Made by a program: the position numbers and the translations under genes. A DNA stretch of 12,897 bases from an uncultured Ancrocorticia sp. (GTDB lineage Bacteria > Actinomycetota > Actinomycetes > Actinomycetales > Actinomycetaceae), in the NCBI GenBank assembly GCA_905373325.1, contig CAJPTB010000017.1:1-12897 (forward strand), given 5' to 3'. Each line of letters begins with the position of its first letter. Positions within the stretch are counted from its first letter, which is position 1. Shown in pieces: positions 8,890-12,897 of the stretch. Under the pieces are notes generated by a model. That model had not been told where the DNA came from, did no database searches, and saw nothing but the letters and a program-made list of their open reading frames with translations.

Positions 8890-9557
8890 TTGGCGACCTC
8901 CTTCGGCGCGCTCCAGCCGCGTTCGCGCGCGATCTCCAGGCCTCTGAGCGAGGCGCAGCCTGCACCCGGGCCCTCGTCTGCGTGCCCGTCCTCGAATCCG
9001 GCGAGGACCCTCTCTGTCTCCTTGAAGGTGTGCACCTTGTCGGCGCCCCGAGTCGGATGGAGGTCCCGGCCCGCGCGGATGTCTTCGACGATTTGAAGGG
9101 CCGACGTCGGCGTCTGGTTGTCGAAGAACTCCCAGTTGACCATGACGACGGGCGCATAGTCGCATCCCGCGTTGCATTCGAGGGCTTCGAGCGTGATCTT
9201 GCCGTCCGGCGTCGTCTCGTCGCTCCCCACGCCGAGGGCGGAGGTCAGGGTCTCCCAGATTTCGTCTCCTCCCATGACGGCGCACAGCGCATTCGTGCAC
9301 ACCCCGACGTTGTATTCGCCGTTGGGATGGCGCCTGTACTGACTGTAGAAAGTGGCGACGGCGGAGACCTCGGCGCGGGTCAGGCCCAGGACGTCCGCGC
9401 ACAGCGCGATGCCCCGGGGCGAGACGAAGCCGTCGACCGACTGGACGAGGTGAAGCATGGGCATGAGCGCCGAGCGCGCCACCGGGTATCGCGCGACGAT
9501 CTCCCGCGAATCGGCGCGCAGGCGCTCCTCGATCTGCGGCGGGTAGCCTTCCTTCAT
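8886..9557 (-). CDS. nuoE: NADH-quinone oxidoreductase subunit E ([2Fe-2S] N1a)
   Basis: This thioredoxin-fold [2Fe-2S] subunit of the NADH dehydrogenase module packs against NuoF and carries N1a, which lies off the main electron path. The ligands C87, C92, C128 and C132 (in VGVCTNALC and LECNAGCDYAP) have the C-x4-C-x35-C-x3-C spacing of E. coli NuoE. The N-terminal helical region, with YPVARSALMPMLHLVQ at about 24-39, is typical. The protein is 223 aa. A hydrophilic C-terminal extension beyond about residue 165 is longer than in E. coli (166 aa) and usual for actinobacteria. The ATG at 9557 overlaps the nuoD stop as ATGA. GGGAGGTG sits about 7 nt upstream. Confidence 0.97.
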   Translation of the reverse strand: MKEGYPPQIEERLRADSREIVARYPVARSALMPMLHLVQSVDGFVSPRGIALCADVLGLTRAEVSAVATFYSQYRRHPNGEYNVGVCTNALCAVMGGDEIWETLTSALGVGSDETTPDGKITLEALECNAGCDYAPVVMVNWEFFDNQTPTSALQIVEDIRAGRDLHPTRGADKVHTFKETERVLAGFEDGHADEGPGAGCASLRGLEIARERGWSAPKEVAK

Positions 9558-10903
9558 CGGTCCACACCTCCCATCACCGGGTCGATCGCGGCAAGGCAGA
9601 CGATGGCGTCGGCGAGCATGCCGCCCTCGGCCATCATCGACAGGCCCTGCAGATTTCTGAATCCGGGGTCGGACACGTGCGCCCGGTAGGGGCGCGTCCC
9701 CCCGGAGGAGACGAGGTGGCATCCGAGGACGCCTTTGGCGTGCTCGACGATCGAGTACGCCTGGCCCGCCGGAACGCGGAACCCCTCGGTTACGAGCTTG
9801 AAGTGGTGGATGAGCGACTCCATGGACTCGGTCATGATCTCGCGCACGTGCACGGGCGCCGTCCCCTGGCCGTCGGTGGAAATCGACAGGCGGGCGGGCC
9901 AGGCGATCTTCTTGTCCTCGACCATCACGGGCTCCCCCTCGGTGGCGTCGAGCTTGTCCAGAGCCTGGTAGACGATCCGCAGCGACTGGTAGCACTCGTC
10001 GAAGCGAACCATGGCGCGGTTGTAGGCGTCGGACTTGTCGTAGACCGGCACGTCGAACTCGTAGTCTTCGTACCCGCAGTAGGGCTGGCTCTTGCGAAGA
10101 TCCCACGGAAGCCCGGCGGCTTTGACCGCCGGCCCCGTCTGGCCCAACGCCATGAGGGCCGAGAGCGAGAGCACTCCGACGTCCTTGAACCGCGCCTTGA
10201 ATATCGGGTTCTGGGCGACGATGGTCTCCATCTCCGACGTCCCCTTCCGCACGTCGGGGAGAAGCTCGCGGATGTAGGCCGTGATTCCCTCCGGCACGTC
10301 TTCCAGCACGCCTCCGGGCCGCACGAACTCATTGTTCATCCTCAGGCCCGAGATCCTCTCGAAGATCCGGAGGATGTCCTCGCGCGTGCGGAATGCGATG
10401 GTCATCATCGTCGTCGCCCCCAGCTCGTTGAGCGATGAGCCGACGGCGACTAGGTGGGAGGCGATGCGCTGGAGCTCCATGAGAAGCACCCTGATGACAT
10501 TGGCCCTGCGGGGCACCTGCTCCTCGATTCCGAGCAGCTTCTCGACGGCCATGCAGTAGCCGACCTCCTGGAAGAAGGAGGCGACGTAGTCCATGCGCGT
10601 GACGTAGGCGACGCCCTGCGTCCACGTGCGGTACTCCATGTTCTTCTCGATGCCGGTGTGCAGGAAGCCCGTGGCGCCGCGGATCTCCCGGACGTATTCG
10701 CCGTCAAGCTCGAGGAGGAGGCGGTAGACGCCGTGCGTCGAAGGGTGGACGGGGCCGAGGTTGACGACGATGCGCTCCTCGGCCATGCGCGCCGCCTCGT
10801 CGGAGATTTCGTTCCAGTCCCCTCCGACGGCGGTGAAGTTCGGCAGGCCGTCGAGCTCGGCCTCCGTGGCTCCGGGGGTGGCGTAGATCTTCGGGTCGCT
10901 CAT
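9554..10903 (-). CDS. nuoD: NADH-quinone oxidoreductase subunit D (49 kDa, quinone site)
   Basis: This peripheral-arm subunit is related to the large subunit of [NiFe] hydrogenases and forms most of the quinone-reducing site near N2. It is 449 aa. The signature LGPVHPSTHGVYRLL (49-63) holds H57, and RMDYVASF (103-110) holds Y106. These correspond by their 49-residue spacing to the bovine His59/Tyr108 pair that binds the quinone headgroup. Other landmarks are FLHTGIEKNMEYRTW (80-94), SRPRGG-like IRVLLMELQRIASHLVA (137-153) and the C-terminal GFRNLQGL...DPVMGGVDR. It is separate from nuoC, not fused as in E. coli. The ATG at 10903 shares one base with the nuoC stop (TGATG); AAGGGA lies about 9 nt upstream. 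The stop overlaps nuoE as ATGA. Confidence 0.98.
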   Translation of the reverse strand: MSDPKIYATPGATEAELDGLPNFTAVGGDWNEISDEAARMAEERIVVNLGPVHPSTHGVYRLLLELDGEYVREIRGATGFLHTGIEKNMEYRTWTQGVAYVTRMDYVASFFQEVGYCMAVEKLLGIEEQVPRRANVIRVLLMELQRIASHLVAVGSSLNELGATTMMTIAFRTREDILRIFERISGLRMNNEFVRPGGVLEDVPEGITAYIRELLPDVRKGTSEMETIVAQNPIFKARFKDVGVLSLSALMALGQTGPAVKAAGLPWDLRKSQPYCGYEDYEFDVPVYDKSDAYNRAMVRFDECYQSLRIVYQALDKLDATEGEPVMVEDKKIAWPARLSISTDGQGTAPVHVREIMTESMESLIHHFKLVTEGFRVPAGQAYSIVEHAKGVLGCHLVSSGGTRPYRAHVSDPGFRNLQGLSMMAEGGMLADAIVCLAAIDPVMGGVDR

Positions 10904-11607
10904 CAGCTGTAGTCCCTTCGCACGTCGGGGGGCGGCACGACGGCGCCCTTGTATTCGACGGGAATGCCCCCGAGGGGATAGTCCTTGCGCTGCGGGTGGC
11001 CGATCCAGTCGTCGGGCATCGCCGTGCGGGTCAGGCCGGGGTGCCCGTCGAAGACGATCCCGAGGAGGTCCCAGGCTTCGCGCTCGGGCCAGTCGTCGCC
11101 CGGGTAGACCGAGACGATCGAGGGCAGGTGCGGGTCGGATTCGGGGCACGTCGACTCGATCGCGAGGAAGCGGTTGTGGGTGATCGAGAAGAGCGGAAAG
11201 TAGGCGTGCAGCTCGCGCCCCGCGTCCTGGGGGTAGTGGACGCCGGTGACGCCGAAGCACATCTCGAATCTGAGGTCTTGGTCGTCGCGCAGACAGCGGG
11301 CCACGCGCACGAGGTGCTCGCGGGCGACGAAGAGCACGAGCTGGCCGTTTTCGACGACGACCTTTTCGATCGCCGCGTCGGGGTCGACGCCGTCGGCCTC
11401 AAGGAGTTCGACGAGGACGTCGACGACGGAGTCGAACCACCCGCCGTATGGGCGGCTCGCGGGCCTGGCGTAGACCTCGGTGCGCACGAGCTCAGAAAAG
11501 CCCGACGTGTCGCCGGACCCCTTGACGCCCCACAGGCCCTGGACCCGGCGCACGACGTCGGGGTCCGGGCCGCCGGCCGGCGCGATTGCGCCGTCGTTCT
11601 CGTTCAC
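10903..11607 (-). CDS. nuoC: NADH-quinone oxidoreductase subunit C (30 kDa)
   Basis: This is a structural connecting subunit of the complex I peripheral arm (234 aa); it binds no cofactor. The family signature lies near the C-terminus: [18 protein letters not shown] (about 174-191), then [16 protein letters not shown] (199-214). An N-terminal extension of about 50 residues precedes the conserved core, as in other actinobacterial NuoC. The start is GTG at 11607, with AAAGG 9 nt upstream. It lies 34 nt after the nuoB stop, the largest gap in the operon, within a short direct-repeat region. The stop shares one base with the nuoD start. Confidence 0.96.
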   Translation of the reverse strand: MNENDGAIAPAGGPDPDVVRRVQGLWGVKGSGDTSGFSELVRTEVYARPASRPYGGWFDSVVDVLVELLEADGVDPDAAIEKVVVENGQLVLFVAREHLVRVARCLRDDQDLRFEMCFGVTGVHYPQDAGRELHAYFPLFSITHNRFLAIESTCPESDPHLPSIVSVYPGDDWPEREAWDLLGIVFDGHPGLTRTAMPDDWIGHPQRKDYPLGGIPVEYKGAVVPPPDVRRDYS

Positions 11608-11663
11608 GAGGGCAGACCTTTCATTTTCACGCGAGTCGTTTTCACGCCAGCAGACCTTTCATT
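11603..11663 (-). repeat. Direct repeat spanning the nuoB/nuoC junction
   Basis: Two 23-nt copies (11603-11625 and 11641-11663) match at 20 of 23 positions with a 38-nt offset. Each copy contains ATGAAAGGTCTGC followed by a GTGA, that is, an AAAGG ribosome-binding motif, a GTG and a TGA. The upstream copy encodes the last NuoB residues (MKGLLA then stop). The downstream copy supplies the nuoC ribosome binding site and GTG start. The layout suggests a local tandem duplication. Confidence 0.7.
11604..11645 (-). CDS. Possible 13-codon coupling mini-ORF between nuoB and nuoC
   Basis: A GTG at 11645 overlaps the nuoB stop as GTGA and opens a frame of 13 codons ([13 protein letters not shown] if translated). 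Its TGA overlaps the nuoC GTG, again as GTGA. An AAAGG motif in the nuoB tail lies about 9 nt upstream of this GTG. If translated, it would let ribosomes pass from nuoB to nuoC without a break across the 34-nt gap. It may equally be a by-product of the repeat in which it sits; the peptide resembles nothing I recognise. Confidence 0.25.
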   Translation of the reverse strand: MKTTRVKMKGLPS

Positions 11664-12238
11664 GCGTGGATGTCGGGCGCGGCGAGCGCGGCCTTCTCGG
11701 CGGCCCGGGCCGCAGCCTCGCGGGCGCCCTTCGTCAGCTTGCGATTGCGCTTGACCTGCTCGCGCAGCTCGAGCACGGCGTTGATGAGCATCTCTGGCCG
11801 AGGCGGGCAGCCGGGCAGGTAGATATCGACAGGCAAGATGTGGTCGCATCCCTGAACGATGGCGTAGTTGTTGAACATGCCGCCGGAGGAGGCGCACACG
11901 CCCATGGAGACGACCCACTTGGGGTCCGTCATCTTGTCGTAAATGTCGCGCACCACCGGCGCCATCTTGTGGCTGACCCGCCCGGAGACGATCATGAGGT
12001 CGGCTTGGCGCGGGGAGGCGCGAAAGACCTCCATTCCGAAGCGCGCGGCGTCGAAGCGCGGCGTTCCGAAGGACATCATCTCGATGGCGCAGCACGCCAG
12101 GCCCATCGTCACGGGCCACTGCGAGTTGGTCACAGCCCAGTTGGCCACAGCCTCGACAGACGTGAGGAAGACCCCCTGGGAGCCGGCGTCGTGAGGCTGC
12201 GCCCCCGTCGATTCCGCGCGTGTTCGTCTCAATCCCAT
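11642..12238 (-). CDS. nuoB: NADH-quinone oxidoreductase subunit B ([4Fe-4S] N2)
   Basis: This 20-kDa-type (PSST) subunit holds cluster N2, the final iron-sulfur centre that reduces quinone at the NuoB/NuoD interface. It is 198 aa. The ligands are C49 and C50 ([10 protein letters not shown]), C115 ([18 protein letters not shown]) and C144 (LPGCPPRPE). The start is ATG at 12238, with AGAGGAG 5-6 nt upstream and 11 nt after the nuoA stop. The N-terminal MGL is typical of actinobacterial NuoB. A longer upstream in-frame extension would run through nuoA and is rejected. The C-terminal Lys/Ala-rich segment (about 165-188) is hydrophilic and helical-looking. Confidence 0.98.
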   Translation of the reverse strand: MGLRRTRAESTGAQPHDAGSQGVFLTSVEAVANWAVTNSQWPVTMGLACCAIEMMSFGTPRFDAARFGMEVFRASPRQADLMIVSGRVSHKMAPVVRDIYDKMTDPKWVVSMGVCASSGGMFNNYAIVQGCDHILPVDIYLPGCPPRPEMLINAVLELREQVKRNRKLTKGAREAAARAAEKAALAAPDIHAMKGLLA

Positions 12239-12258
12239 GTGCGCTCCTCTCAATCCCA
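12227..12258 (-). repeat. 11-nt direct repeat at the nuoA/nuoB junction
   Basis: The 11-mer TGGGATTGAGA occurs at 12248-12258 (last codons and stop of nuoA) and again at 12227-12237 (from the second base of the nuoB start codon), with a 21-nt offset. The short spacer between the copies contains the nuoB ribosome binding site. Confidence 0.75.
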
Positions 12259-12609
12259 CTCGAGCCCGCCGCGGCGCCACTCGTAGACGAAGGGAACGGC
12301 GATGAGGAAGACGAAGCTCAGCATCGCGACGACGCCGAACAGGCCGAGCTTGTGGAACGAGACCGCCCACGGATAGAGGAAGACGACCTCGATGTCGAAG
12401 ACGATGAACGTCATCGCCGTCAGATAGTACTTGACCGGGAAGCGCCCGCGCCCGCTGGCCGCGGGCGTCGCCTCCACGCCGCATTCGTAGTTTTCGAGCT
12501 TGACCCGGTTATGCCGCTTGGGGCCGAGGAAAGAGCTCATGACGAGGCCGCCGATCGAGAGCGCCGCGGCCGCGGCGATCATGACCAGCAGAGGAACGTA
12601 GGGGTTCAT
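12250..12609 (-). CDS. nuoA: NADH-quinone oxidoreductase subunit A
   Basis: This three-helix membrane subunit (ND3 homologue, 119 aa, normal length) lies at the junction of the membrane and peripheral arms. Hydrophobic helices are at about 5-27, 63-86 and 89-109. The conserved loop between TM1 and TM2 contains YECG (41-44). C43 corresponds to the loop cysteine that reports active/deactive transitions in mammalian ND3. [19 protein letters not shown] (56-74) holds D72 and E74, matching E. coli D79 and E81. The ATG at 12609 overlaps the stop of the upstream small ORF (ATGA). AGGTG lies 5 nt upstream. nuoB follows after 11 nt. Confidence 0.97.
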   Translation of the reverse strand: MNPYVPLLVMIAAAAALSIGGLVMSSFLGPKRHNRVKLENYECGVEATPAASGRGRFPVKYYLTAMTFIVFDIEVVFLYPWAVSFHKLGLFGVVAMLSFVFLIAVPFVYEWRRGGLEWD

Positions 12610-12710
12610 CCGCGCACCTGCTTTCTTGCCTTCATCTTCGCGGCCGCCCTGTGCCGGGCCGCCGTCTTCGCAGCAGTCGGCTTCGCCGCCGCCGTCTTGG
12701 TCGTTTTCAT
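12606..12710 (-). CDS. Basic 34-residue small ORF between the reductase and nuoA
   Basis: The ORF has 34 codons and overlaps the upstream reductase stop and the downstream nuoA start, each as ATGA, so it exactly fills the gap between them. The peptide begins MKTTKTAAAKPTAAK and contains 11 Ala, 7 Lys and 4 Arg, with no Asp or Glu. It therefore has a net charge near +11, and KTAA-type repeats recall the basic tails of actinobacterial HU or H1-like proteins. It has no membrane segment. I do not recognise it as a described protein. Possible readings are a small nucleic-acid- or ribosome-associated peptide, a translational coupling ORF feeding nuoA, or non-coding spacer. No clear ribosome binding site precedes its ATG, so translation would depend on termination of the upstream gene. 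Confidence 0.45.
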   Translation of the reverse strand: MKTTKTAAAKPTAAKTAARHRAAAKMKARKQVRG

Positions 12711-12897
12711 GCTTTCGGGGCCGCCTTCGCCAACGCCGAGATGAGCCGGTCCGTCCAGTCGCCTCCGCGGCGGTCGTAACAGTCCGAGAGCAGCCTCATG
12801 ACCAGGCGCATGAGCGTCGGCCGCGGCAGTCCGCGGGCGACGCACAGGTGCATGATCTTAGGGCGCTCAATGAGGCGGGCGAAGGCCCGTCCAAGCG
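12707..12897 (-). CDS. Geranylgeranyl reductase family FAD-dependent oxidoreductase (C-terminal 62 residues only)
   Basis: The frame is open from the right edge and ends in TGA at 12707-12709. Only the C-terminal helical tail is present. It contains LGRAFARLIERPKIM, then GLPRPTLMRLVMRLLSD, then RRGGDWTDRLISAL, and ends in PKA. This matches my recollection of the C-terminus of actinobacterial geranylgeranyl reductase family flavoproteins, which reduce isoprenoid chains, including that of menaquinone (MenJ type). The gene is often found immediately upstream of nuoA in actinobacteria, which fits provision of the quinone substrate of complex I. The FAD-binding N-terminus lies outside the window, so the exact substrate cannot be judged. 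The stop overlaps the next small ORF by ATGA. Confidence 0.75.
   Translation of the reverse strand, partial: LGRAFARLIERPKIMHLCVARGLPRPTLMRLVMRLLSDCYDRRGGDWTDRLISALAKAAPKA

Noticed and set aside
7561..9567. Extended 668-codon version of nuoF reaching back through nuoE, and similar extensions of nuoD, nuoB, nuoH, nuoI and nuoJ
   Set aside because: The N-terminal parts are out-of-frame readings of the preceding gene. Ribosome binding sites and overlaps support the internal starts given in the features.
11604..12119. 171-codon minus-strand frame inside nuoB
   Set aside because: It is a shadow of nuoB. Only its last 13 codons, which fall in the nuoB/nuoC gap, are of interest and are listed as a mini-ORF.

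Overview
The window is a stretch of an NADH:quinone oxidoreductase (respiratory complex I, NDH-1) operon from a high-GC bacterium. All genes lie on the minus strand, so transcription runs from the right edge to the left. It holds eleven complete nuo genes in canonical order (nuoA to nuoK) and the first 483 codons of nuoL, which is cut by the left edge. The right edge holds the C-terminus of a geranylgeranyl-reductase-family flavoprotein, the gene that commonly precedes nuoA in actinobacteria. Separate nuoC and nuoD genes, frequent GTG/TTG starts, dense stop/start overlaps, high GC and the menaquinone-linked neighbour all suggest an actinomycete (Actinomycetota). I cannot name the genus from this window.

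Layout, in transcription order. The reductase C-terminus (12707-12897) is followed by a very basic 34-codon small ORF (12606-12710) that overlaps both neighbours by ATGA. nuoA, nuoB, nuoC and nuoD (12609 down to 9554) come next: one membrane subunit and the quinone-proximal connecting subunits. nuoE, nuoF and nuoG (9557 down to 4988) form the NADH-oxidising module. nuoH and nuoI (4991 down to 2737) are the quinone-cavity membrane subunit and the 8Fe ferredoxin subunit. nuoJ, nuoK and partial nuoL (2737 down to 1) are membrane proton-pump subunits. nuoM and nuoN are expected beyond the left edge. There is no gene-free stretch longer than 34 nt, and I see no terminator, internal promoter, RNA gene, mobile element or CRISPR.

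Together the genes encode the electron path NADH - FMN (NuoF) - N3 - N1b - N4 - N5 (NuoG) - N6a/N6b (NuoI) - N2 (NuoB) - quinone (NuoD/NuoB/NuoH). The off-path cluster N1a sits in NuoE. Every ligand for these clusters is visible. The exception is the off-path N7 cluster of NuoG: all four of its cysteine positions are substituted while their spacing is kept.

This is mostly an ordinary operon. Points worth a second look are the N7-less NuoG, a roughly 58-residue enlargement between the N4 ligands of NuoG, the basic small ORF before nuoA, short direct repeats at the nuoA/nuoB and nuoB/nuoC junctions (the latter bridged by a 13-codon mini-ORF), and long low-complexity C-terminal tails on the consecutive subunits NuoH, NuoI and NuoJ.
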